Position numbers and translations under genes: made by a program
In this document: one piece after another, positions 17,273 through 25,488 of the stretch
Layout: every line of letters starts with the position of its first letter
How positions within the stretch are numbered: position 1 is the stretch's first letter
Notes under the pieces: generated by a model
Told to the model about the DNA's origin: nothing
Seen by the model: the letters and a program-made list of their open reading frames with translations, nothing else
The model's database searches: none
Assembly (NCBI RefSeq): GCF_900114845.1
Contig: NZ_FOUK01000007.1
Location: forward strand, 124,001 to 188,000
DNA: 64,000 bases
Reading direction: 5' to 3'
Source of the DNA: Pimelobacter simplex
GTDB lineage: Bacteria > Actinomycetota > Actinomycetes > Propionibacteriales > Nocardioidaceae

Positions 17273-17308
17273 AAGGGAGTCCCCTCGCGGGGGCTCCCTT
17301 CGTGATTT
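17273..17308. terminator. Terminator between rpsT and holA
   Basis: AAGGGAGTCCCC, a TCGC loop and GGGGGCTCCCTT form a long stem, followed by CGTGATTTT. It serves rpsT and could also act on holA from the other side. Confidence 0.8.
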
Positions 17309-17358
17309 TCGGGGCGGCGGCGCAGCCGGACGTGCCGGCGGGCGGCGGCGGTCGGCGG

Positions 17359-18333
17359 TCAGGCGCGGCGGAGCGAGGTGATGGTGAGCACCAGGCGCTC
17401 GAGGGCGTAGGAGGCATCGCTCGCGGCGCCCTTGATGTCGGCGTCGGCCTGGGCGACCGCGCGGATGGCCCGGGCGAGGCCGGGCTCGGTCCAGCCGCGG
17501 GCCTGGTCGCGCAGCGAGCGGAGCTTCCAGGGCGGTACGCCGACCTCGCGGGCCAGGTCGGCATCGCGCATCCCGCGGGGCGCGCTGACTAGCCGGGCCA
17601 GGCCGCGGGCGCTGCCGGCGAAGGCCGAGGTGACGAGGACGGCCGCCGTGCCCGAGTCGAGCGCCCAGCGGAGCTCCTCGAGCGCGACCCGGTCGCGCCC
17701 CGCGAAGGCCGCGTCGGCCACCGCGAAGGACTTCGCCTCGGCCCGGCCCCCGAAGTAGCGGCGGACCTGGGCCTCGCCGATCCGCTCGCCCGGGAAGTCG
17801 TTGGTCAGCTGGTGAGCCGCCCCGGCCAGGGAGCGCAGGTCGCGCCCGATCGCCTCGATCAGGACGTCGGCGGCCTCGCGGTCGATCGAGGAGCCGCCGT
17901 GGCGGCGTACCTCGTGGGCGACGAAGCCGGCGAACTCGGAGGGCTTGAGCTCCTCGGACTTGTGCTCGGTCACGGCCGCGAGCTTGCGGAGCTTGGTCAG
18001 CACGCCGCTGCCCTTCTGGCCGCCGCCGTGCACGAGGACGAGCGCGACGTCGTCGACCGGCGCCGCGGCGTAGCCGAGCAGCCCCTCGACGGACTCGTCG
18101 GGCAGGTTCTCGAGCCCGCGGACCACCACGCAGCGCACCGCCGAGAACAGCGAGGGCGCGGACATCTCGCCCAGCGTGGCCAGGGTCAGGTCGGAGGCGG
18201 TGCTCTCGGCGAACTCCGCCTCGGCGTCGTAGCCACGGACCGTCGCCTTGACCTCGTCGACCGTGCGCGCGCCGAGGAACTCCTCCTTGCCGGTGACCAG
18301 CGTGACTCGTCCCAGCACGTCCTCGGCCCGCAT
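17359..18333 (-). CDS. holA: DNA polymerase III subunit delta
   Basis: 324 residues. It has the delta-subunit layout: a RecA-like N-terminal domain starting VLGRVTLVTGKEEFL, a central GGSSIDREAADVLIEAIGRDL region and a C-terminal collar domain with ALEELRWALDSGTAAV and RLVLTITSLRRA. Delta opens the beta clamp within the clamp loader. ATG at 18333 has GGAAGGTGAG just upstream; a GTG at 18351 would add six residues. It lies 28 bp downstream of comEC and is likely cotranscribed with it. Confidence 0.93.
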   Translation of the reverse strand: MRAEDVLGRVTLVTGKEEFLGARTVDEVKATVRGYDAEAEFAESTASDLTLATLGEMSAPSLFSAVRCVVVRGLENLPDESVEGLLGYAAAPVDDVALVLVHGGGQKGSGVLTKLRKLAAVTEHKSEELKPSEFAGFVAHEVRRHGGSSIDREAADVLIEAIGRDLRSLAGAAHQLTNDFPGERIGEAQVRRYFGGRAEAKSFAVADAAFAGRDRVALEELRWALDSGTAAVLVTSAFAGSARGLARLVSAPRGMRDADLAREVGVPPWKLRSLRDQARGWTEPGLARAIRAVAQADADIKGAASDASYALERLVLTITSLRRA

Positions 18334-18361
18334 GCGCTCACCTTCCCACACGGCAACGACA

Positions 18362-20746
18362 TCACCTCCGGGTGGCCACCGCGACCCGGCCGCCGCCGGG
18401 GGCGACGACGGCGATGTCGCCGTCGCGGTCGGTCCGGCGGACGTCCGCGCCCGCCCGCTCCAGCGCCTGGACGACGTCGGGCGAGGGGTGCCCGTAGTCG
18501 TTGCCGGCGCCGACCGAGACCAGCGCGACCTCCGGGCGCAGGGAGGTGAGCCAGGCGCGGTCCTGGTGGGCGCTGCCGTGGTGCGGGACCTTGAGGACGT
18601 CCACGTCGAGCCCGCGGACCAGCCGGGCCACCGCGGCCTGCCCGGGTGGCTCGAGGTCGCCGGTCAGCAGGATCCGCACACCCGCGATCTCGACGAGCAG
18701 CACCACGCTGGCGTCGTTGGCGGTGCTGCCGTCGCCGGTGTCTGGGTCAGCGGCGGCGTCGGGCGCAGGCGCAGGCCCAGGCGCAGGCCCAGGCGCGGGC
18801 CCGGAGGTGGGCCCAGCCGTGCCCGCCGGCGGGGGCCGGGGTGGCGGCGGCTCCGGGTGGAGCACCTGGACCGTCGCGGCACCGATCCGGCGGGTGCTGC
18901 CGAAGGGCGCCGTCGTGACGGGGACGCCCGCGGCACCGGCGGCACGGTCGACGAGGTCGGCGCCGCCGGGTGGGTCGCGGACCGAGGTGGTCTCGACCGC
19001 GCCGACCCGGCGGTCGTCGAGGACCCCCGCAAGGCCGTCGACGTGGTCGGCGTGGAAGTGGGTGAGGACCACGAGCGGGACCTGGTCGACGTCCAGGCGG
19101 TCGAGGCAGTCGTCGACGGCGTCCGGGTCCGGGCCGGCATCCACCACGACCGCGGCGTGGGGACCGACGTGCAGGACGAGGGCGTCGCCCTGGCCGACGT
19201 CGCAGGCGACCAGGATCCAGCCCGGAGGTGGCCAGGGGCCGGCCCGCGACCAGAAGCGTCCGGGGACGCCGAGCACGACCACGAGGAGCAGCACCGCGAG
19301 GCCGACGCCGACGAGCGGACGACGGACGAGCACCGGCAGGGCGAGCGCCAGCGCGAGGCAGAGCACCACCAGGAGCCCGATCGCGAGCGGACCGCTCCCC
19401 CAGCCGAGCGCCGCACCCGGCAGGTCCGCCCCGCGCTCGGCGATCTCGACCAGGCCGGCGACGCACCACGCGGCTGCCGTACCGGCGAGACGGCCGCCGG
19501 CGGGCCAGACCAGTCCGACGAGGCCACCGAGCAGGCCGAGGACGGTGGCGGGCGCGACGAGCGGTGCGGCGAGCAGGTTCGCCACGACGGCCACGAGGCT
19601 GACCTGACCCGAGAGCACCGCGATGACCGGCGTGCACGCGAGCTGCGCGGCCGTGGGCACCGCGATCGCCATGGCCAGGACGCCGGGCAGCCACCGTCCG
19701 AGCGCCGCGGAGAGCGGCGGGCCGAGCAGGACGATGCCCCCGGTGGCGAGCACCGACAGCGCGAACCCGGGCGACCGGGCGAGGCTCGGCTGGACCAGCA
19801 CCAGGACGGCCACCGCGACGCCGAGCGCGCGCAGACCCCGGCGCTGTCCGTCGAGACGGAAGGCGAACAGCCCGACCCCGCCCATCACGGCGGCGCGGAG
19901 GACGCTCGGCTCGGTCCGGGCCAGCAGCACGAAGCCGGCGATCCCGAGCAGGCCGACCACGACCAGCCCGCGGCGCCGGACCCGGGCACCCCGAGCGACC
20001 AGCAGGAGCGCCCCGACGACCAGGGTCAGGTTGGTCCCGCTGACGGCGGTCAGGTGGGTGAGCCCGGTGGTGCGGAAGTCGTCCTCGAGCTGGGCGGGCA
20101 GACCCGCGTCGTCGCCGTCGACCAGGGCCGGGACGAGCCCGGCCTGCGCTGGCGGCCGGTGCGCGAGGGCGTCGCGGATCGAGGCGCGCAGCGCACTGGA
20201 CGCCCGCCACCACGGGCTCGCCGCGGACAGCCGCCGGGGCGCCCGGACGTCGGTCAGCAGGGCGAGGGTGTCCGGGTCGTCGGCCGGCGCGAGCCGGCCC
20301 ACGGTGCGGATCCGCTCGCCGAGGGCGACGCGGGTCCAGACAGGGTCGCCGATGACGACGACGGTGCCGCCGATCTGCAGCCGGTGCCGGCGGGAGGTCA
20401 CCTCCCGCACCCGAAGCCGTACGACGGCCTGTCGGCCCGCGCGCGTGGCCACCACCCGCGGGTCGGAGATCACGGTGGCGACGACCTCCGCGGTCGCCCG
20501 CTGCTGGGCGAGCGCCTGCACCGGCGAGCCGCGCACGGCGTCGTGGCGCAGCAGGGTCGCGGTCACGGCCGTGGTCGCGAGCAGGACGAGCACCGCGAAG
20601 AGGCGGCGCTGCCCCACGGAGACGGACCGACCGCGCTGCACGAGGACCAGGAGCAGGGCCAGCGCCAGCACCACCAGGTAGGCGGCGCCGCCGAGCTCGG
20701 TGGCGGCGATCGCGCCGAGCCACACCGCCGCACCGAGCAGCGGCAT
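18362..20746 (-). CDS. comEC: ComEC/Rec2-family DNA-uptake channel
   Basis: 794 residues: N-terminal membrane helices, an OB-like soluble domain, the competence domain with LTHLTAVSGTNLTLVVGALL, further helices, and a C-terminal metallo-beta-lactamase-like domain with VVLTHFHADHVDGLAGV and VPHHGSAHQD. In competent bacteria ComEC carries single-stranded DNA across the membrane. The hydrolase domain here keeps its HxHxDH motif. It contains an inserted Pro/Ala/Gly linker (APGPAPGPAPAPDAA) encoded by a 12-bp tandem repeat. ATG at 20746 lies 27 bp from the divergent HPP gene. comEA is present but separated from it by that gene. Confidence 0.92.
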   Translation of the reverse strand: MPLLGAAVWLGAIAATELGGAAYLVVLALALLLVLVQRGRSVSVGQRRLFAVLVLLATTAVTATLLRHDAVRGSPVQALAQQRATAEVVATVISDPRVVATRAGRQAVVRLRVREVTSRRHRLQIGGTVVVIGDPVWTRVALGERIRTVGRLAPADDPDTLALLTDVRAPRRLSAASPWWRASSALRASIRDALAHRPPAQAGLVPALVDGDDAGLPAQLEDDFRTTGLTHLTAVSGTNLTLVVGALLLVARGARVRRRGLVVVGLLGIAGFVLLARTEPSVLRAAVMGGVGLFAFRLDGQRRGLRALGVAVAVLVLVQPSLARSPGFALSVLATGGIVLLGPPLSAALGRWLPGVLAMAIAVPTAAQLACTPVIAVLSGQVSLVAVVANLLAAPLVAPATVLGLLGGLVGLVWPAGGRLAGTAAAWCVAGLVEIAERGADLPGAALGWGSGPLAIGLLVVLCLALALALPVLVRRPLVGVGLAVLLLVVVLGVPGRFWSRAGPWPPPGWILVACDVGQGDALVLHVGPHAAVVVDAGPDPDAVDDCLDRLDVDQVPLVVLTHFHADHVDGLAGVLDDRRVGAVETTSVRDPPGGADLVDRAAGAAGVPVTTAPFGSTRRIGAATVQVLHPEPPPPRPPPAGTAGPTSGPAPGPAPGPAPAPDAAADPDTGDGSTANDASVVLLVEIAGVRILLTGDLEPPGQAAVARLVRGLDVDVLKVPHHGSAHQDRAWLTSLRPEVALVSVGAGNDYGHPSPDVVQALERAGADVRRTDRDGDIAVVAPGGGRVAVATRR
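18768..18802. repeat. comEC: 12-bp tandem repeat inside comEC
   Basis: Three copies of GGCGCAGGCCCA (the last degenerate) encode a GPAP-type linker in the ComEC hydrolase domain. The repeat is in frame, so copy-number change would alter linker length only. Confidence 0.7.
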
Positions 20747-20760
20747 CCGGAAGTCGTGGC

Positions 20761-20766
20761 TAGGGT
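20761..20766 (+). promoter_or_regulatory. -10 element of the HPP/CBS gene
   Basis: TAGGGT starts 13 nt before the GTG at 20774, with no ribosome-binding site between: a leaderless arrangement. It overlaps the upstream region of comEC on the other strand. Confidence 0.5.
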
Positions 20767-20773
20767 TCCGCGG

Positions 20774-21811
20774 GTGACCCGCTACCAAGCTCCCGAGCTC
20801 GCGCGCGGGGCGCTCGGCGCCCTGCTCGGCATCGCGGTCGCGGGCGCCACCGCCCGGGCCGTCCCGGGCGGCCCCGAGCTGCTGCCGTTCATCGTCGCGC
20901 CGATGGGCGCGTGCGCGGTGCTGCTGTTCGCCGTCCCGGCGAGTCCGCTCGCGCAGCCGTGGCCGGTGCTCGGCGGCAACCTGATCTCGACCGCGGTGGG
21001 GCTGGGCGCACACGCGGCCTTCGGCGACGTGCTCGTCGCGGCGGCCGTCGGCGTCGGCGCCGCCATCGGGGTGATGATGCTGCTCGGCTGCCTGCACCCG
21101 CCCGGTGGCGCGTGCGCGCTGCTGGCGGCGACCGCGACCCCCGCCATCGACGAGCAGGGACCGCTGTTCGTCCTCTCGCCGGTCGCCGTCAACACGGTGG
21201 TGCTGCTGCTCGTCGCGGTGGCGGTGAACAACCTGAGCGGGCGCCGCTACCCCCACCGCCCGGCGCCGGCCGCGCCGGCGGGCCCGGCCGCGGCCGCGCT
21301 CGGCATCACCACCCCCGACGTGGAGGAGGCGATGAAGCGGCTCGCCGACCGGCTCGACGTCCTGCCGGCGGACATCGTCACGATCGTCCGCGACGCCGAG
21401 ACCCACGCGCTGGACCGGCGGCTCGGGTCGATCCCGGTGGCGCGGATCATGAACACCGACGTCGCGGTGGTCCACCCGTTCGAGTCGATCTACCGGGCGC
21501 GGACCCTGATCGTGCAGCGGCAGGTGAAGACGCTGCCGGTCATCGATGCCGAGCGGCGGGTGATCGGGGTGGTGTCGATCATCGACCTGTTCACGCGCGA
21601 CATCGTCGAGCTGGAGACGGTCGACTCGATCATGCGGACCGAGGTCACCACGATCCCCCAGGACACCCCCGTGGCGGACCTCGTCCCGATGATGACCACC
21701 GAGGGCTACAAGAACGTCCCCGTGGTCGACGCCGAGGGGCGGCTGGCCGGGATGATCACCCGCGGCGAGCTGATCGCGGTGCTGCACCGGGCGCTGCTCG
21801 GGGCGTCCTGA
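20774..21811 (+). CDS. HPP-family membrane protein with tandem CBS domains
   Basis: 345 residues. The N-terminal half has about four to five membrane helices with the family motif GCLHPPGGACALLAA and PMGACAVLLFAVPASPLAQP. The C-terminal half (about 215-345) has a CBS pair (ARIMNTDVAVV... and DSIMRTEVTTIP...), which normally binds adenine nucleotides. HPP proteins include a nitrite transporter in plastids, but bacterial roles are unclear. The gene is on the plus strand between comEC and comEA, normally adjacent genes, so it looks inserted into the competence locus. Start GTG, likely leaderless. Confidence 0.85.
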   Translation: MTRYQAPELARGALGALLGIAVAGATARAVPGGPELLPFIVAPMGACAVLLFAVPASPLAQPWPVLGGNLISTAVGLGAHAAFGDVLVAAAVGVGAAIGVMMLLGCLHPPGGACALLAATATPAIDEQGPLFVLSPVAVNTVVLLLVAVAVNNLSGRRYPHRPAPAAPAGPAAAALGITTPDVEEAMKRLADRLDVLPADIVTIVRDAETHALDRRLGSIPVARIMNTDVAVVHPFESIYRARTLIVQRQVKTLPVIDAERRVIGVVSIIDLFTRDIVELETVDSIMRTEVTTIPQDTPVADLVPMMTTEGYKNVPVVDAEGRLAGMITRGELIAVLHRALLGAS

Positions 21812-21838
21812 GCGGGGTGGCTGCATCGGGGTCGCTCC

Positions 21839-22792
21839 CTACACCGTCACGTGCGGGAGGAGGCGCTCGAGCGTCTTGGCGCCGATGCCGTCGACCTCGA
21901 GGAGCTCGTCGACGCGGGTGAAGCCGCCGTGCTCGGTGCGCCAGGCGAGGATGGCCTGGGCGGTGACCGGTCCGACCTGCGGCAGGGTCTCGAGCTCGGC
22001 CTGGCCGGCGGTGTTGAGGTTGACCAGGACGCCGGTACCGGCACCCGGCAGGCCGGGGACAGCCCCCGGCACCCCGGGACCGGGCGCGGCGGCCACGGCC
22101 GGGCCGCCGACCACGACCTGCTCGCCGTCGACGAGGACCCGGGCGAGGTTGAGCGAGGAGAGGTCGACCCCGCGGCGGGGACCCCCGGCGGCCTCGAGGG
22201 CGTCGGTGACCCGGGCGCCGAGGTCGAGGACGACGATCCCGGGGCGCCGGACCTTGCCGGTGACGTCGACGGTGACGCTGGCCGAGGTCACGGTCGCGCC
22301 AGGACCGGACCCGGGGCCGGCGCTGCTGCCGCTCGGCAGCGCGACCAGCGGCTCGACCGGCGCGGCGGCTCCGGTGGGCTGGGCCGCGACGGGGGCGACC
22401 TGGTCGATGGGGCGGCTGCGGTCGCGGACGACCCACCAGGTGGTGAGGGCGAGTCCGAGGGCGACGGCGAGGGCGACGACGGCGAGGTGGGCCACCCCGA
22501 GGGCCGGCAGCCCGGGCAGCCCGGGCGGGCGCGGGACCCGGGTACGACGGGCGGCGTGGCGCCCGGGCAGCGGGAGCGCCGCGGGTGGGGTCGGGGCGGG
22601 AGGAGGGTCGGCGGCGGGGCGGACCGCGATGCGGGTGTGGTCGGCCCACCAGTCGTCCTCGGTCGGCTCGGCGCCGGCGCCGGGACTGGCGCTGCCACCA
22701 GCACCGCCCCGCGCCGCCACGGCGAGCTGCGCGAGCCGGAGGGCGGCGGCGTCGGAGGGGGACGGGGTGGCGGGGGTGCGGCGGACGGGCAT
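21839..22792 (-). CDS. comEA: ComEA-family DNA-binding protein with SLBB and helix-hairpin-helix domains
   Basis: 317 residues: a cytoplasmic Pro/Ala-rich N-terminus, one membrane helix (LAVVALAVALGLALTTWWVV, about 105-125), a soluble-ligand-binding-beta-grasp region (VTVDVTGKVRRPGIVVL) and a C-terminal double HhH module (VNLNTAGQAELETLPQVG, VDELLEVDGIGAKTLERL). ComEA binds double-stranded DNA outside the membrane and hands it to ComEC. It ends 27 bp from the convergent HPP gene. The DegV gene upstream is 131 bp away, with only G-rich sequence between. Confidence 0.92.
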   Translation of the reverse strand: MPVRRTPATPSPSDAAALRLAQLAVAARGGAGGSASPGAGAEPTEDDWWADHTRIAVRPAADPPPAPTPPAALPLPGRHAARRTRVPRPPGLPGLPALGVAHLAVVALAVALGLALTTWWVVRDRSRPIDQVAPVAAQPTGAAAPVEPLVALPSGSSAGPGSGPGATVTSASVTVDVTGKVRRPGIVVLDLGARVTDALEAAGGPRRGVDLSSLNLARVLVDGEQVVVGGPAVAAAPGPGVPGAVPGLPGAGTGVLVNLNTAGQAELETLPQVGPVTAQAILAWRTEHGGFTRVDELLEVDGIGAKTLERLLPHVTV

Positions 22793-22923
22793 GGCGGCAC
22801 GGTAGGCAGGGCGGGACGAGGTCCGGGGGCGGCGGGTGCGCGGCTGTGGAGGAGCGGCGGGGCGGGGACCGGCTGTGGAGGGAGAGGGGCGGTCCGTGGG
22901 ACGGGTGCGGCGGGAGTGACCCG

Positions 22924-23796
22924 TCAGGGCGTCGGCAAGGGGGCGACGCAGATCGCGAGCATGCCCGGTCCGACGTGGGCGCCGAGCACGCCGCCGAGCT
23001 CGACGCAGCGCACCGCCTCACCGGTGCGGCTGGGGACGAGGCGGTCGCCGACCTGCTCGACCAGGCGCTCGGCCAGGGCGAGGGCGCGCTCCTCGGCGGC
23101 GAGGTGCGCGACGCAGACCTCGACCGGGCCGTCGCCGGAGGCCTCGAGGGCGAGGGCCTCGAGCCGGGCGATGGCCTTGGCCGCGGTGCGGACCTTGGCC
23201 TGGGGGGCGATGACGCCGTCGACGATGCCGAGGAGGGGCTTGACGGCGAGGGCCCCGCCGAAGACGGCGGCGGCCGCGCCGACCCGGCCGCCGCGGCGCA
23301 GGTACTCGAGGGTGTTGACGTAGAAGAGCGAGGTGGCGGCCTCGGCCCGGGCCCGGGCGGCGGCGGCCGCCTCGGCCGCCGTCCCGCCGCCGGCGACGAC
23401 GGCGAGGGCGGACTCGACGGCGTACCCGGTCGCGACGCCGACCTGGCGGGTGTCGACGCAGGTGACGGGGACCGGCGCGTTGCGGGAGGCGACGAGGGCG
23501 GACTCGAAGGTCCCGCTCACCTCGGCGGAGAGGTGGACCGAGACGATCTCGGTCGCGCCGTCGGCCGCGAGCTCGGCGTAGAGGTCGGCGAAGACGGCGG
23601 GGGCGGGCCGGGAGGTGCTCACCGCGCGCTTCTCGCGGAGCGCGACGGCGAGCCGCTCCGGGGTGACCTCGTCGGCCCCTTCGTCGTAGACGTCGTCGTC
23701 GATGACCACCTGGAGCGGTACGACGCGGACCCCGCGCGCCTCGGCGACCTCGGCCGGCACGGTCGAGGTGGAGTCCGTGACCACGACGATCGACAT
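22924..23796 (-). CDS. DegV-family fatty-acid-binding protein
   Basis: 290 residues. The DegV pattern is clear: VVTDSTSTVPAEVAEARGVRVVPLQVVIDD at the start (shown only in part in the protein), the conserved TSRPAP segment and the acidic C-terminal domain. DegV/FakB-like proteins hold a fatty acid for phosphorylation by FakA in Firmicutes; the actinobacterial role is less certain. It stands upstream of comEA in the same orientation, a conserved neighbourhood. ATG at 23796 is 9 bp downstream of the permease stop, so it may be cotranscribed with the permease. Confidence 0.9.
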   Translation of the reverse strand: MSIVVVTDSTSTVPAEVAEARGVRVVPLQVVIDDDVYDEGADEVTPERLAVALREKRAVSTSRPAPAVFADLYAELAADGATEIVSVHLSAEVSGTFESALVASRNAPVPVTCVDTRQVGVATGYAVESALAVVAGGGTAAEAAAAARARAEAATSLFYVNTLEYLRRGGRVGAAAAVFGGALAVKPLLGIVDGVIAPQAKVRTAAKAIARLEALALEASGDGPVEVCVAHLAAEERALALAERLVEQVGDRLVPSRTGEAVRCVELGGVLGAHVGPGMLAICVAPLPTP

Positions 23797-23805
23797 GCGC
23801 CGAGG

Positions 23806-25233
23806 TTATCGGTAGCCGCCCCAGTCCGCGCGCCGCGCGAGCACGGCGCGGGTCCCGGCGTAGTGGACGGCGCCGGCCACGACGAAGGCCGGGAGGGACG
23901 CGGTGAGGTAGAGGAACCACCCGGACGGCTCGTAGGTGACCGGGTTGAGCAGCAGCACGTAGGTCAGGGCGCCCATCGCGACGGCGACGACGGCGACCGG
24001 GTTCCAGCCGCGCACGAAGCCGTAGCGGGACTCGGCGTGCGGCAGGTGGAGCGCCCGGACGTCGAGCCGCTGGCGGCGCAGCACGAAGAAGTCCACGAGC
24101 TGGACCGCGCACAGCGGCGCGACCGCGATCGCCCCCCAGGAGACGAAGCGGGCGTAGTTGTCGTAGACGGCGTTGGGGAAGAAGACGAGGACCGCGGCCG
24201 GCGCGAGGATGATCGCGGCGAGCAGTCCCCACGGCACCCGGCGCACGGTGTCACCACCACCGCCCTTGATGGCGACGAGCGCGGCATAGCTCTGCGCGAC
24301 GACGCTGGTGATGTTGGCCATCCCGACGAAGGCGAGGGCGATCACGCCGAGGAGGGCGCCGCCGAGGGGGACCATCCAGAGCGTCGGGTCCTCGGAGCCG
24401 AGGGCGAGGGCGGCGAAGACGCCGACGATCGCGGCGACGACCGAGGCGAGGAAGAGGCCGAGGGCGTTGGGCCAGAAGGCGCTGCGGGTGGTGCGGGTCA
24501 GCCGGGCCAGGTTGCCGACGTTGGGCCACCAGGCGAAGCCGCCCGCGATGTTGAGCTCGACGGCGAGCATGAAGTCGAGGCGGCCGTCCCCCCAGGGGGC
24601 GAGGGCGGGCGTCGCGACGAGGCCGGACCAGCTGGTCTTGGTGAAGACCAGCGCCAGCATCACGATCGTGACGACGACCAGCCCGGGCGCCACGAACCGG
24701 TTGACCAGCTCGATCGATCGTGGCCCGCGGGCCACGATCACCCAGGACGCGACGAGCGCCATGACGGCCAGCATGCTGACGACACCGGCCCCGCTGGAGA
24801 TCCGGGTGTCGAAGATCTGGTTGGTGACGTTGGCGAGCGCGTGCCCGCACATGATCCCGAGGACGGCGGACCACGCCGCGGCGAGCAGTGCCGACATGAC
24901 GACCATGAGCACGCGGGCCCCGCGCTCCCCCAGCACGCTGCGCATCGAGACGAACTGCTCGACGCCGTACCGGCCGCAGGGCAGGCAGGGCGCGAGCGAG
25001 ACGAGCAGGACGCTGATGCCGTACCCGATCACGATGCTGGCGATCGCCTGCTTGGCGCCGACGTAGTACGCGACCGCTCCCCCTTGGAGGAACGCCCAGG
25101 TGGCGATCGCGAGGCCGATGTTGACCGAGGAGTAGTCCCAGAACCCCCAGATCCGCTCGCGGCGCAGGAGCGGCAGCTCGTTGAGCGTCGCGTCCTCGCC
25201 GGGCGCGACGGCGGCCTCGGGTGCGGCGCTCAC
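23806..25233 (-). CDS. NCS1-family nucleobase/cation symporter
   Basis: 475 residues with about twelve membrane helices. Typical NCS1 features: the N-terminal RIWGFWDYSSVNIGLAIATW, the helix-3 GMRS-like FVSMRSVLGERGARV and the helix-6 region ELNIAGGFAWWPNVGNLARL. NCS1 proteins import purines, pyrimidines, hydantoins, allantoin or thiamine with Na+ or H+. GTG at 25233 overlaps the stop of the 53-aa membrane protein (GTGA), so the two are coupled. The operon is divergent from a flavin amine oxidase across a TetR-type palindrome, suggesting that the imported compound is an amine or a nucleobase-derived amine. Confidence 0.88.
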   Translation of the reverse strand: MSAAPEAAVAPGEDATLNELPLLRRERIWGFWDYSSVNIGLAIATWAFLQGGAVAYYVGAKQAIASIVIGYGISVLLVSLAPCLPCGRYGVEQFVSMRSVLGERGARVLMVVMSALLAAAWSAVLGIMCGHALANVTNQIFDTRISSGAGVVSMLAVMALVASWVIVARGPRSIELVNRFVAPGLVVVTIVMLALVFTKTSWSGLVATPALAPWGDGRLDFMLAVELNIAGGFAWWPNVGNLARLTRTTRSAFWPNALGLFLASVVAAIVGVFAALALGSEDPTLWMVPLGGALLGVIALAFVGMANITSVVAQSYAALVAIKGGGGDTVRRVPWGLLAAIILAPAAVLVFFPNAVYDNYARFVSWGAIAVAPLCAVQLVDFFVLRRQRLDVRALHLPHAESRYGFVRGWNPVAVVAVAMGALTYVLLLNPVTYEPSGWFLYLTASLPAFVVAGAVHYAGTRAVLARRADWGGYR

Positions 25234-25391
25234 AGGGCCCACCACAGCAGCACGAGGGTCAGCACGACGAGCCCCGCCACGGCCGCCAGCAGGTCCGTGA
25301 GGGGCAGCGGTGGGAGGGCCGCCTCGGCTCCCCCGGCGTCCTCGATCAGCACCAGCCGGCGCTCGAGCTCGCCGCGCATCTCGTCGTCCAT
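25230..25391 (-). CDS. 53-aa single-span membrane protein coupled to the NCS1 permease
   Basis: A charged N-terminal half (DDEMRGELERRLVLIEDAGG) is followed by one hydrophobic helix (LLAAVAGLVVLTLVLLWW) at the very C-terminus. A strong GGAGG ribosome-binding site precedes the ATG at 25391. It overlaps the permease start by 4 bp. The arrangement resembles small accessory subunits seen with secondary transporters. I do not recognise a family name. Confidence 0.75.
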   Translation of the reverse strand: MDDEMRGELERRLVLIEDAGGAEAALPPLPLTDLLAAVAGLVVLTLVLLWWAL

Positions 25392-25408
25392 CGATCCTCC
25401 TGAGATCT

Positions 25409-25426
25409 TGACTGAATGGTCAGTCA
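25409..25426. promoter_or_regulatory. TetR-type operator between permease and amine oxidase operons
   Basis: TGACTGA, ATGG, TCAGTCA: perfect 7-bp arms. It is 18 bp from the start of the 53-aa gene and 63 bp from the amine oxidase start. The TetR gene at 26786-27433 is the obvious candidate to bind it. Confidence 0.7.
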
Positions 25427-25488
25427 GGGTAGGATCAGTGACGCCGCTCACACCTGTCAAGAGCCGTCTTCCACCGAAGGAGCCCGCC

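Noticed and set aside
20747..21826. Upstream extension of the comEC frame
   Set aside because: Antisense to the HPP/CBS gene; composition is His/Arg/Asp-rich shadow, and the first membrane helix begins at 20746.
22793..22923. Gene or regulatory site between comEA and degV
   Set aside because: The 131 bp are G-rich with repeated GCTGTGGAG words but contain no convincing reading frame, dyad or promoter.
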